Positions 46,901 through 54,102 of a stretch of 64,000 bases of DNA are shown here, piece after piece (the stretch's first letter is position 1; every line of letters starts with the position of its first letter). The notes below the pieces were generated by a model. It did no database searches and was not told the origin of the DNA. It saw only the letters and a list, made by a program, of their open reading frames with translations. The DNA is from Leeuwenhoekiella aestuarii (GTDB taxonomy: Bacteria; Bacteroidota; Bacteroidia; Flavobacteriales; Flavobacteriaceae): contig NZ_QOVJ01000009.1 of NCBI RefSeq assembly GCF_004104055.1, positions 1 to 64,000 on the forward strand, in the 5' to 3' direction. Position numbers and translations under genes: made by a program.

Positions 46901-47030
46901 CTAGAACGTTTGCGCCAGGCAATGGGCCATTGGGTTCTGATACTGTTCCGGATACTGTTTGTGCTTGCGCCATACCTGCCAGTAAGAGCGAAGCGAAAAA
47001 CAACATACTTCTAAGTATTACATGCTTCAT
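43944..47030 (-). CDS. susC: SusC-like TonB-dependent outer-membrane transporter
   Basis: TonB-dependent importer of the SusC/RagA family. The start at 47030 (MKHVILRSMLFFASLLLAGM, signal ending AQAQ) is preferred to an upstream in-frame ATG at 47183, which would add 51 residues before the signal. After cleavage comes the carboxypeptidase-D-like domain (VSGTVSEPNGPLPGANVLVK), then the TonB-box-like region EEVVVIGYGTT, the plug (IRIRGSNSIRSNNNPLFVVD, KDASATAIYGSRGANGVV) and a beta-barrel ending in TVTIGLNAKF. The 1028-residue length is normal. No sigma/anti-sigma or hybrid two-component regulator adjoins it. Confidence 0.95.
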   Translation of the reverse strand: MKHVILRSMLFFASLLLAGMAQAQTVSGTVSEPNGPLPGANVLVKGTTNGTTTDFDGNYTLNNVPSDATLVFSYVGFSQQEVAVNGRSTISVTLEEDAAALEEVVVIGYGTTTVRDATGSVSSVTAEEFNQGAIASPEQLIQGKTAGVNISQNSGEPGAGNNIRIRGSNSIRSNNNPLFVVDGIPLSGESTTPSGGDIINGANATRNPLNFINPNDIESISILKDASATAIYGSRGANGVVIVTTKSGRGSQGGVFELSTSMSFSAPAREYDLFNAQEFLANTADLRGQDIANDLDFGSETDWQDYITRSTISTNNNLSYSNNYNSGNVRATVSYGNIEGVIQNSSQERITTRLNANQRFFDDKLSFALQASYSRVNDEAPPISGQGGASGNLIGAAYSANPTWPADPEFFFAGNLLNPANYLNNYYSITNTNRYLLNLSTEYKFTDAITGKVSLGYDKSDAEAQAAVSPNINNFNRVTDNGQASYNTLENTSKLLETTLRYAKDFDGFKIDALAGYSFQDFRRQGFNAQGYGSPVTNLVDMQSTLRGAVSDLRGLINTPYQQFGYDSNGANTFLNSLMPFDDSGVLPSFNGVYESLWLDTFDNTDELQSYFARVQLTFADKYLLTATMRADGSSRFGENNKYGYFPSAAFAWQLGDEDFVGDAFSTLKLRVGAGSTGNQEGLGYAQYLNRQRFGGPSITDDGTVNRPGLETVAVQNPDLKWESTIDLNFGIDFGFNNDRFNGSLDLYRKATRDLLFRSPAPAPAFDPFRFVNLEDGEVINKGVELALNYDLIQTEDVNFSASFNISYNHNEVTGLNGAVANFGEVNGPGLTGAFVQRLGEGRSLFSYYMAEYAEDADGTPNFSADDKDFVGKDALPDWNTGLSLNLSVKNWDFSTFFTGQFGFYVYNNTANAFLNRPTFLTSRNATPDGLALVSQEVSTLYLESGDFVRLQNASIGYNVPMREGSAVQSLRVNVTGQNLFLITGYSGLDPEVSSTTGDFGSGIPSAGIDYTSFPRPTTVTIGLNAKF

Positions 47031-47083
47031 AAGTTTGAATTTTAATTGAATTATTGGTTTTTCCAAAAGTGTTTCTTGGTCAT

Positions 47084-47091
47084 CAAATTTA
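47084..47091 (-). promoter_or_regulatory. Candidate -7 element for susC
   Basis: On the minus strand this reads TAAATTTG, an exact TAnnTTTG match, 53 bases before the susC ATG. No good -33 TTG at the normal distance, so activation by a regulator would be expected. Confidence 0.4.
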
Positions 47092-47441
47092 TATAAATAA
47101 TTGAATAAATAAGGGTAACTACAACGTTTAAGTAACGAAATCGATATAGTTTTGAAAACTGTAAAAAATACGCTTATCCTCAATATATTATCAAATAACT
47201 AATAATATCTAATAATATAGTGAAAAAATTATGAAATATTCATACTGTTGAAATTTTCGCCTAAAAGAGTTTAGTGAATCTTGTGATTCTTTTTTTTTGA
47301 AAAAAATTAAAAGTAACCTCAAAAAAACATCTTAAATAGTACTTTTTTACCTGCACAAAACACCCTTTTTAATTCTTAAAACGTCAAATCTGTGTAACCT
47401 ATAAATTAGAAATGTCTTAAAAGCTTATTTAATAAGGTACT

Positions 47442-47459
47442 AAATCGATTAAACGATTT
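47442..47459. promoter_or_regulatory. AATCGATT-type inverted repeat upstream of susC
   Basis: AAATCGATTAAACGATTT contains the palindrome AATCGATT and, at a larger scale, the inverted repeat AAATCG/CGATTT. The same octamer palindrome lies in front of the lacI-type gene at 24698-24705. LacI-family regulators favour such CG-centred sites. It is over 400 bases from the susC start and 55 from the HI0933-type gene, so which gene it serves is open. Confidence 0.4.
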
Positions 47460-47501
47460 TTAAATTTATAGCGGTTTAGGAATAGAAATCAAGCTTGGTG
47501 G

Positions 47502-47509
47502 TATCTTTG
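47502..47509 (+). promoter_or_regulatory. -7 element for the HI0933-type gene
   Basis: TATCTTTG, an exact TAnnTTTG match, ends 4 bases before the ATG at 47514. A transcript starting about 7 bases downstream would have almost no leader. Confidence 0.55.
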
Positions 47510-47513
47510 TAAA

Positions 47514-48770
47514 ATGATTTACGATTCAATAATTATCGGAGGAGGGGCAGCCGGGTTTTTTACTGCAATTAATTTAGCTAAAAACAGACCGGGAAGCTCA
47601 ATTCTTATTCTAGAGCGAGGAGGTCAGGTTCTTGAGAAAGTGCGTGTTTCGGGCGGTGGTCGTTGTAATGTGACGCACGCTGTGTTTGAACCCAGGCCAC
47701 TTACCGATTTTTACCCAAGAGGAAAAAGGGAGTTGCTGGGCCCTTTTCATACGTTTATGACTGGGGATACAATGGCTTGGTTTGAAGATTTAGGCATTCC
47801 TTTGAAAATAGAAGAAGACGGGAGGGTTTTTCCGCAAAGCGACAGTTCACAAAGTATTATAGATTGTTTTCTTGAACAGGCTTCGCACTACAACATAGCG
47901 ATAGAAACTAAAATACCTGTGACATCATTAAAAAAAAATGATGATAATACTTTTGAATTAGGTTCTAAAAATTTCACTTATCTCTCCAGAACCGTTGTTG
48001 TGGCTACCGGGAGTAATCCTAAGATGTTAAAATTGCTAGAGGGAGCTCGGGTAAAAGTGACTTCCACTGTGCCATCTTTGTTTACATTTAATATAAGAGA
48101 TGAGCGTATCACAAGTTTAGCAGGACTTGCTACTCAAGCTCGAGTGAAGCTTTTAGATTTAAATAAAAAGTCATTACTTGTAAATGAGGCACAAATTGAC
48201 CACAACGGTACTGAAGGACCAGTTTTAATAACGCATTGGGGTATGAGCGGGCCGGGAATTCTTAAATTATCGGCTTGGGGTGCTCGCACTTTAAAAGCAT
48301 CTAATTATGAATTTTTAATTGAGATTTCTTGGTTGCCAGATTATAATATAAATCAATTACGGGAAGCCTTGAGAGAATCAAAATTTAATCTGGCAAAACA
48401 GACCGTTGCGAAGTGGGCTCCTTTTGATTTGCCTAAACGCCTTTGGCAAAGTTTGGTTAAAGCTTCAGGGATTTCTGATTCTTTAAAATGGGCAGATCTT
48501 AATAAAGCCATGCTTAATGATCTGGAGCAACAATTGCTAACGTGTCATTTTCGTGTAAGTGGAAAAAGTACTTTTAAAGAGGAATTTGTGACTGCAGGGG
48601 GTGTTGATCTCACTGAAATTGATTTTAAAACATACCAAAGTAAAAAGATCAAGGGCTTGTATATGGTAGGTGAGGTACTCAATATAGATGCAGTAACGGG
48701 AGGGTTTAACTTTCAAAATGCCTGGACGGGTGGTTTTATCGCAGCAAAGGCTCTGGCAGAAAGTCTTTAA
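47514..48770 (+). CDS. HI0933/YhiN-family FAD-dependent oxidoreductase
   Basis: Flavoprotein of the HI0933 family (COG2081), function not established. The FAD-binding motif SIIIGGGAAGFFTAINLAKN is at the N-terminus, followed by the family signature EKVRVSGGGRCNVTHA and DGRVFPQSDSSQSI. Near the C-terminus are TAGGVDLTEID and GLYMVGEVLNIDAVTGGFN, typical of the group. At 418 residues it is complete. It stands alone behind its own -7 element. Its TAA overlaps the reversed stop of tspO in a shared TTAA. Confidence 0.9.
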   Translation: MIYDSIIIGGGAAGFFTAINLAKNRPGSSILILERGGQVLEKVRVSGGGRCNVTHAVFEPRPLTDFYPRGKRELLGPFHTFMTGDTMAWFEDLGIPLKIEEDGRVFPQSDSSQSIIDCFLEQASHYNIAIETKIPVTSLKKNDDNTFELGSKNFTYLSRTVVVATGSNPKMLKLLEGARVKVTSTVPSLFTFNIRDERITSLAGLATQARVKLLDLNKKSLLVNEAQIDHNGTEGPVLITHWGMSGPGILKLSAWGARTLKASNYEFLIEISWLPDYNINQLREALRESKFNLAKQTVAKWAPFDLPKRLWQSLVKASGISDSLKWADLNKAMLNDLEQQLLTCHFRVSGKSTFKEEFVTAGGVDLTEIDFKTYQSKKIKGLYMVGEVLNIDAVTGGFNFQNAWTGGFIAAKALAESL

Positions 48771-49243
48771 TTGAGACGCCAAATCTCAAAATTGAGAGCT
48801 GTTGCATATGCTACCCATATTATATAGGGGATTAATAGAGTCGCCGCACTAGGATTCACTACTTTAAACCATTTAAAAGTAAAAAGTAATAGAATAAGCA
48901 AAGCCAAAATAATAATAAGTGCAGGTAATATAAGTTTAAGCCCGAAAAAAAATATAGACCAACTGGCATTTAATATAAGTTGAAAACCAAAATGATATAG
49001 AGCTGTTTTTACCCATTTATGGTAGAAACCTTTGTTCCAAACCATACCTGCTGCTACACCCATAAGTATATAGAGAAGCGTCCATATGGGGCCAAATAAC
49101 CAATTGGGTGGAGTGAAAAAAGGCTTTTCTAAATTAATATACCACACGTCAACGCTACTTTGAGTCGCTATTGCATCAAGAAATCCCACGATTAAGCAAA
49201 TCGTTACGGGTATTAAAATGCGTAAAGCCTTTTGTGTGATCAT
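48767..49243 (-). CDS. tspO: TspO/MBR-family membrane protein
   Basis: Five-helix membrane protein of the translocator/peripheral benzodiazepine receptor family, binding tetrapyrroles and sterols in studied members. The 158 residues carry the family landmarks WYINLEKPFFTPPNWLFGPI, WTLLYILMGVAAGMVW, LILNASWSIFFFG and the C-terminal IPYIIWVAYATALNFEIWRLN. The gene stands alone on its strand; the convergent flavoprotein gene shares the TTAA that contains both stop codons. Confidence 0.93.
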   Translation of the reverse strand: MITQKALRILIPVTICLIVGFLDAIATQSSVDVWYINLEKPFFTPPNWLFGPIWTLLYILMGVAAGMVWNKGFYHKWVKTALYHFGFQLILNASWSIFFFGLKLILPALIIILALLILLLFTFKWFKVVNPSAATLLIPYIIWVAYATALNFEIWRLN

Positions 49244-49336
49244 TAGAACTGTACTTGTTACTAATTTAGAAAATAAATTTGAGTTCTTAATTCATTAAAA
49301 AATTGAGTTTAAACTTTCATAAGTTTTTAGAGACAG

Positions 49337-49344
49337 TATATTTG
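49337..49344 (+). promoter_or_regulatory. -7 element for the mevalonate gene cluster
   Basis: TATATTTG, an exact match to TAnnTTTG, ends 4 bases before the ATG of the diphosphomevalonate decarboxylase gene, giving an almost leaderless transcript. Confidence 0.5.
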
Positions 49345-49348
49345 CAGT

Positions 49349-50431
49349 ATGACAACTACCAAATTTCACCCTGAGGTCTACACTCAGGCACTGACAAGTG
49401 AGTCAGTGAGTTATGCTTCTCCTAGTAATATAGCTCTAATTAAATATTGGGGTAAACACGGTGTGCAAATACCTAAAAACCCTTCAATTAGTTTTACACT
49501 AGATACATGTAAGACCACAACTAAATTGAGTTATGTTAAGCGTGAAAAAATCACTGATGAATATGAGCTTAAGGTGATTTTAGATGGAAAACACAAGCCT
49601 GGTTTTGAGCCTAAAATTTATCAATTCTTTGGGCGTATTCAATCATATCTACCTTTTGTAAAAGATTATGAGTTTACTATTGAAACATCAAACAGTTTTC
49701 CTCACAGTTCTGGTATCGCTTCTTCCGCTAGTGGTTTGAGTGCTCTTGCATTATGTTTGATGGAAATGGAACGCGAAATGCAGCCAGAAATGACTTTGAA
49801 ACATTTCAATCAAAAAGCTTCGTTTATTGCGCGGTTGGGTTCAGGAAGTGGTTGTAGATCTTTAGAAGGTCCCTTAGTTGTCTGGGGAGAACATGCAGAA
49901 ATAAAAGGAAGCAGCGATTTATACGGAGTTCAATACCCTTATGAAATAAACCCGGTTTTTGACAACTATCAAGATGCTATTCTTTTAGTGGATAAAGGAG
50001 AGAAGCCGGTGAGTAGTACTGTGGGGCATAACCTGATGCACAATCATGCTTATGCTGCAAGTCGTTTTGAACAGGCTGTGGTAAATTTATCTAAGCTCAT
50101 TCCTATGTTAAAAACCGGAGATTTAGATGGGTTTGTGAGGCTGGTAGAAAGTGAAGCGCTTACGCTACACTCAATGATGCTTACTAGTGATCCTTACTTT
50201 ATATTAATGAAGCCAAACACACTTCATATTATAGATAAGATTTGGGAATATAGAAGAGAAACCGGTATACCTGTGTGTTTTACGCTAGATGCGGGTGCTA
50301 ATGTTCATGTTTTATTTCCTGATAAAGATAAAGAGCAGGTTCATGAATTTATTAAAAATAATTTAAGTAAATATTGTCAGGATAACAGGTATATTTTTGA
50401 CAGTGTGGGAAGTGGCGCAATTAAGTTGTAA
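49349..50431 (+). CDS. mvaD: Diphosphomevalonate decarboxylase
   Basis: GHMP-superfamily enzyme converting mevalonate-5-diphosphate to isopentenyl diphosphate with ATP, the last step of the mevalonate pathway. Signatures are SYASPSNIALIKYWGKHG near residue 20, NPSISFTLD, the ATP loop FPHSSGIASSASGLSAL and LGSGSGCRSLEGP. At 360 residues it fits bacterial forms. It is followed after 30 bases by a mevalonate-kinase-like gene. Flavobacteria are known to make isoprenoids by the mevalonate route, so the assignment matches the taxonomy. Confidence 0.93.
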   Translation: MTTTKFHPEVYTQALTSESVSYASPSNIALIKYWGKHGVQIPKNPSISFTLDTCKTTTKLSYVKREKITDEYELKVILDGKHKPGFEPKIYQFFGRIQSYLPFVKDYEFTIETSNSFPHSSGIASSASGLSALALCLMEMEREMQPEMTLKHFNQKASFIARLGSGSGCRSLEGPLVVWGEHAEIKGSSDLYGVQYPYEINPVFDNYQDAILLVDKGEKPVSSTVGHNLMHNHAYAASRFEQAVVNLSKLIPMLKTGDLDGFVRLVESEALTLHSMMLTSDPYFILMKPNTLHIIDKIWEYRRETGIPVCFTLDAGANVHVLFPDKDKEQVHEFIKNNLSKYCQDNRYIFDSVGSGAIKL

Positions 50432-50461
50432 CTTTGCCAAGGCCTAATAACTAGTAGATTT

Positions 50462-51400
50462 ATGAAAGGACCTTTATTTTATTCAAAAATTCTTCTTTTT
50501 GGTGAGTATGGAATCATCAAGGATTCAAAGGGTTTATCTATACCTTATAACTTTTATAAGGGTGCTTTAAAAGTAGATGAAAACCCAGATGAGATCGCTG
50601 TTAAATCTAATGAAAGTTTAGGTCGTTTTGCTGAGTATCTTCAGCAACTCCAAGAAAATCAACCGGAATTAGTGCAGTTTGATATTGAAGCTTTAAAGGC
50701 CGATATAACCGAAGGTATGTATTTTGACAGTACTATTCCTCAAGGATATGGAGTGGGGAGTAGCGGTGCGCTTGTAGCTTCTATTTACGATAAATATGCA
50801 AGTGATAAGATCACGATTTTGGAGAATCTTACCCGTGAAAAATTATTGACGCTTAAGCAGATTTTTGCGCAGATGGAGTCTTTTTTTCATGGAAAATCTT
50901 CTGGTTTAGATCCTTTAAATAGTTATTTGAGCCTGCCTATTTTGATCAATAGTAAAGACGATATAGAGCCTGCCGGAATTCCTTCTCAAACCGTTGACGG
51001 TAAAGGAGCAGTTTTTCTTTTAGATAGTGGTATTGTAGGCGAGACAGCGCCGATGATCAATATATTTATGGAAAGTATGAAGCAAGAAGGTTTTCGTAAA
51101 ATGTTAAAAAATCAGTTTGTCAAACATACTGATGCTTGTATAGATGACTTTTTAAAGGGTGATGTAAAATCGCTTTTTGGTAATGTTAAACAGCTTTCTA
51201 AAACGGTGCTTCGCAATTTTAAACCTATGATCCCTGCAAGTTTTCATGATTTATGGAAACAAGGCTTAGATTCTAATGATTACTATTTGAAGCTTTGTGG
51301 TTCTGGAGGTGGCGGTTATATTTTAGGTTTTACCGAAGATATTGATAAAGCTCGTAGGTCACTTGATGGTCACAAGTTAGAAGTGGTCTATAACTTCTAA
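50462..51400 (+). CDS. mvk: Mevalonate kinase-like GHMP kinase
   Basis: GHMP kinase of 312 residues, most likely phosphorylating mevalonate. N-terminal SKILLFGEYGII, the ATP loop IPQGYGVGSSGALVASIYDK, the MESFFHGKSSGLDPLNSYLS motif with the catalytic Asp, and the C-terminal GSGGGGYILGF are present. It lies between mvaD and a UbiA prenyltransferase, so phosphomevalonate kinase is a possible alternative role, but the HGKSSGLDP motif favours mevalonate kinase. Confidence 0.85.
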   Translation: MKGPLFYSKILLFGEYGIIKDSKGLSIPYNFYKGALKVDENPDEIAVKSNESLGRFAEYLQQLQENQPELVQFDIEALKADITEGMYFDSTIPQGYGVGSSGALVASIYDKYASDKITILENLTREKLLTLKQIFAQMESFFHGKSSGLDPLNSYLSLPILINSKDDIEPAGIPSQTVDGKGAVFLLDSGIVGETAPMINIFMESMKQEGFRKMLKNQFVKHTDACIDDFLKGDVKSLFGNVKQLSKTVLRNFKPMIPASFHDLWKQGLDSNDYYLKLCGSGGGGYILGFTEDIDKARRSLDGHKLEVVYNF

Positions 51401-51428
51401 GAATTATCTTCAATTAAAATACTCGTTT

Positions 51429-52343
51429 ATGTCTCGCATAAGCCGAAGAAATAAACTGTTACTTCTCAAATTTTTGAGTTTGTTTTCGGTGGTGCGTGGG
51501 TATAATATTCTCATTATTGTTTTAGCACAATACCTGGCCTCGATATTTATTTTATCGCCAGATAATCTACGTGCGCGAGATGTAGTGCTTGATCTTAATC
51601 TGTTTCTAATTGTATTGTCTACTTCTCTGGTTATCGCCGGGGGTTATATTATTAACAGTTTTTATGATAGTGCAAAAGATTTGATCAACAGGCCTAATAA
51701 GACAAGGCTAGACCATATGGTGAGCCAAAAAAAAATACTCACTTTGTATTTTGTGCTCAATTTCATTTCAATCATTGTTGCTAGCTATGTTTCGTTCTTT
51801 GCAGTGCTGTTTTTCTCAGCATATATTTTCGGGATTTGGTTCTACTCCCATAAACTGAAGAAAGTTCTTTTTTTGGGAAATCTAACTTCTGCATCTCTTG
51901 CGTTAACTCCTTTTTTTGCAGTATTTATTTATTACCGAAATTTTGAAAAAGTAATTTTTGTACACGCTTTGTTTTTAGGTTTGATTATAATAATGCGCGA
52001 GCTTATTAAAGATCTGGAAAATATAAAAGGAGATATTGCCTTAGGTTATCATACGTTTCCAGTGATTTACGGAGAACGTTCTACCAAAGCTTTAATAACA
52101 TTGCTTGTGGGTATTACAGTAATTCCCGCTTTTTTACTCATTAACAATTTTGATGTAGGTTTGATGAGCTACTATTTTTATTTAAGTATGATTCTGCTGC
52201 TGGTTTTTTTATTCTGGTTGTGGAAGTCTAACGAAAAGTTGCATTACCTGCTTTTACACAATATTTTGAAGCTAATCATCGTGCTAGGTGTTTTTAGCAT
52301 TTTGCTGATTGATACAGATGTTGTGATCAACCGTATTCTATAA
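51429..52343 (+). CDS. UbiA-family prenyltransferase
   Basis: Polytopic membrane prenyltransferase. Both Asp-rich metal/diphosphate motifs are present: NSFYDSAKD with NxxxDxxxD, and DLENIKGD following RELIK. Eight or nine hydrophobic segments fill the 304 residues. Such flavobacterial proteins are commonly labelled geranylgeranylglycerol-phosphate geranylgeranyltransferase, an archaeal-lipid function that is doubtful here; a quinone or heme-type acceptor is also possible. It follows the mevalonate kinase by 28 bases, so prenyl donor supply and use are co-expressed. Confidence 0.85.
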   Translation: MSRISRRNKLLLLKFLSLFSVVRGYNILIIVLAQYLASIFILSPDNLRARDVVLDLNLFLIVLSTSLVIAGGYIINSFYDSAKDLINRPNKTRLDHMVSQKKILTLYFVLNFISIIVASYVSFFAVLFFSAYIFGIWFYSHKLKKVLFLGNLTSASLALTPFFAVFIYYRNFEKVIFVHALFLGLIIIMRELIKDLENIKGDIALGYHTFPVIYGERSTKALITLLVGITVIPAFLLINNFDVGLMSYYFYLSMILLLVFLFWLWKSNEKLHYLLLHNILKLIIVLGVFSILLIDTDVVINRIL

Positions 52344-52346
52344 AAA

Positions 52347-52372
52347 AAAAGCCATCTGAAAGGATGGCTTTT
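52347..52372. terminator. Bidirectional terminator
   Basis: AAAAGCCATC (52347-52356) pairs with GATGGCTTTT (52363-52372) around a six-base loop. On the plus strand it follows the UbiA stop by 3 bases with four T; on the minus strand it has a run of nine T, making a stronger terminator for the small secreted protein gene at 52401-52736. Confidence 0.85.
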
Positions 52373-52400
52373 AAGGCTGATTCAAATAAACTAATTACTA

Positions 52401-52736
52401 CTAATGCTTTTTAATGGTATAGGTGATATTGAAAAAACGATTCCCTAATACTTTTATATCGGTCTTTTTGTAGTTTAATCTTGATTTGATGTAGTTTTCA
52501 ATGGTTTTATTTTCTGTAGCTACATTGAGCAGAACAAGTTTCCCTTGAGCAGTCACCATAAAGTGAATGTTGCTTTCTATTGTATCTTGCTCTAATTCGA
52601 TATCAGGGTTTCCTAAAAGTGCTACAACCTGAGCACGAAGCTCAACGCTTTTTGATTCTGGTTTTGGGTCGGTGTTTGCAAAAAGGTTTGTAGCTGTTAG
52701 TGCGAGAGCTAAAACTAAAATGTGTAATTTTTTCAT
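52401..52736 (-). CDS. Small secreted protein, unknown function
   Basis: The 111 residues begin with a signal peptide (HILVLALALTATNLFANT). The mature part of about 90 residues has a charged linker, then a segment (FMVTAQGKLVLLNVATENKT, IENYIKSRLNYKKTDI) that resembles the short TonB-C-like periplasmic domains common in flavobacteria. I do not recognise a named family. It is a single-gene unit with a terminator 29 bases after its stop and a weak -7 match (TATTTTTG on the minus strand, 52770-52763) before its start. Confidence 0.65.
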   Translation of the reverse strand: MKKLHILVLALALTATNLFANTDPKPESKSVELRAQVVALLGNPDIELEQDTIESNIHFMVTAQGKLVLLNVATENKTIENYIKSRLNYKKTDIKVLGNRFFNITYTIKKH

Positions 52737-53089
52737 GTTTTTTTTATTTGTGATTGATGTCCCAAAAATATTAATTCAACTTGCATTACGCGGTATAATT
52801 TGTATTACGCTAATTTGATGCAATACCTGCTTTTTCTGTTCAATTTCAGGTTAGGGACAATTTCTAAACAAATCCATTTTTATTAATTAAGAGCAAGAAA
52901 GTCGTCAGATTTCAGAAGGTTTTAGATTGAATTAATACAGACTAATTTGTTATTGTTTCTTAAACCTTCAGTTTTAATAACCGCATTAGTTTCTAATATG
53001 AACTAAAGATTAACAAGAAGAGTTTTTTAGGTATTCAGTTTATGTCTTTGAAGCTTTGTTTCAGGTATTAAATTCGTTTTTTAAATATG
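52737..53089. other. Intergenic region without a supported gene
   Basis: About 350 AT-rich bases between two divergent genes. It holds a minus-strand -7-like element (52763-52770), two copies of ATTACGC about 20 bases apart near 52784 and 52805, and no open frame with coding character. No RNA gene or strong hairpin was seen. Confidence 0.5.
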
Positions 53090-53097
53090 TATCTTTG
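53090..53097 (+). promoter_or_regulatory. -7 element for the RluB-like gene
   Basis: TATCTTTG matches TAnnTTTG exactly and lies 15 bases before the ATG at 53113. A T-rich stretch occupies the -33 region but there is no clear TTG. Confidence 0.5.
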
Positions 53098-53112
53098 CGC
53101 AAAATTTAAGTT

Positions 53113-53967
53113 ATGAGCAGACATCAAGATGGAAAGAGAGACGGGAAAGCATCTGGTCGCGGTTCTAATAATATGCGTAGCAAAAGTAACGCAAGAGGGA
53201 ACGCTCCTATAAAGAAAAATACAGCCGCTAGTAGTCGCACAGCGACCGCCAGTTCTGGTAAAGGCGGTATTCGTTTAAATAAATATATTTCAAATAGTGG
53301 CATCTGTTCTCGCAGGGAAGCAGATATGTATATCGCTACCGGTCAGGTTTCGGTTAATGGCGAGATCATTAATGAGATGGGATATAAAGTTAATTTAGAT
53401 GATGATGTACGTTTTGACGGTCGTCGCATCAACCCGGAGTCTAAAGCTTATGTATTGCTTAATAAACCAAAAGGTTTTTCTGTAACCACCAGCAATTATA
53501 AAGGAATGACGGTTATGGATCTTGTGGCTAGCGCTACAAAGTCTAGAATTCAGCCGGTAGGAAGGTTGGGCCGTAATGCAACAGGACTTATCTTATTTAC
53601 CAATGATGAGAAGGTGATGCAAAAATTAACCAACTCAAAAGCTGGTTTGCAGCGTCTCTTTCATATAGAGCTTGATAAAAACCTAAAAGGTGAAGATCTT
53701 GAGAAAATTAAAAAGGGTCTTACTATAGATGGTAAAAAATACGAGGTCGAAGATTTAAAGTATGTAGATGGAGCTCCCAAAAAAGAAGTAGGTCTTCGCA
53801 TGAGAAATATAGGAAGCAGTCTTATACGTACTGTTTTTGAACATTTAGATTATCAAGTTGTACGTGTAGATTGTGTTACACTTGCCGGTTTGACAAAAAA
53901 AGACCTGCCAAGAGGTAAGTATAAACATTTGAGTGAGCAGGAAATTAACAACCTTATGATGCTTTAA
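53113..53967 (+). CDS. RluB/RsuA-family pseudouridine synthase-like protein lacking the catalytic Asp
   Basis: Domain order is that of RluB: a basic low-complexity N-terminus (residues 1-52, rich in Gly, Arg, Ser, Asn), an S4 RNA-binding domain (IRLNKYISNSGICSRREADM) and a pseudouridine synthase domain from about residue 112. The catalytic motif in active enzymes is GRLD-x-x-(T/S)-x-GL; here it reads VGRLGRNATGLILFTND with Gly153 (codon GGC at 53569-53571) in place of the essential Asp. One base change (GAC to GGC) would explain it. The rest of the fold looks intact, so it could still bind rRNA without modifying it, unless a paralogue elsewhere supplies the activity. Confidence 0.85.
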   Translation: MSRHQDGKRDGKASGRGSNNMRSKSNARGNAPIKKNTAASSRTATASSGKGGIRLNKYISNSGICSRREADMYIATGQVSVNGEIINEMGYKVNLDDDVRFDGRRINPESKAYVLLNKPKGFSVTTSNYKGMTVMDLVASATKSRIQPVGRLGRNATGLILFTNDEKVMQKLTNSKAGLQRLFHIELDKNLKGEDLEKIKKGLTIDGKKYEVEDLKYVDGAPKKEVGLRMRNIGSSLIRTVFEHLDYQVVRVDCVTLAGLTKKDLPRGKYKHLSEQEINNLMML

Positions 53968-54102
53968 GACTGTGTTTTGTTTTTTTATTTTAGATTTAAA
54001 GTGTTGTAAAAAGGGAGATTAGTATTTTTTTTACATTACCTTAAGAGTTGATTGCATTGTATATCAAATTCTTTTTTTACATTTCCTGCTTTAAACAATT
54101 TA

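Larger units (their letters stand above)
47031..47513. promoter_or_regulatory. Divergent spacer between susC and the HI0933-type gene
   Basis: This 483-base AT-rich region has no gene I can support. It contains a minus-strand -7 element (47084-47091), a 10-base tandem repeat TAATAATATC/TAATAATATA (47200-47219), a T9 followed by A-rich sequence near 47290, an AATCGATT-type operator candidate (47442-47459) and a plus-strand -7 element (47502-47509). An extended reading frame at the susC start reaches into it (to 47183) but does not encode a plausible N-terminus. Confidence 0.5.

Noticed and set aside
47031-47183. 51-residue N-terminal extension of SusC
   Set aside because: The signal peptide begins at 47030; the extension overlaps the likely promoter element at 47084-47091.
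47280-47340. T9/A7 runs as a terminator or mobile-element end
   Set aside because: There is no stable GC-containing stem and no flanking target duplication or transposase.
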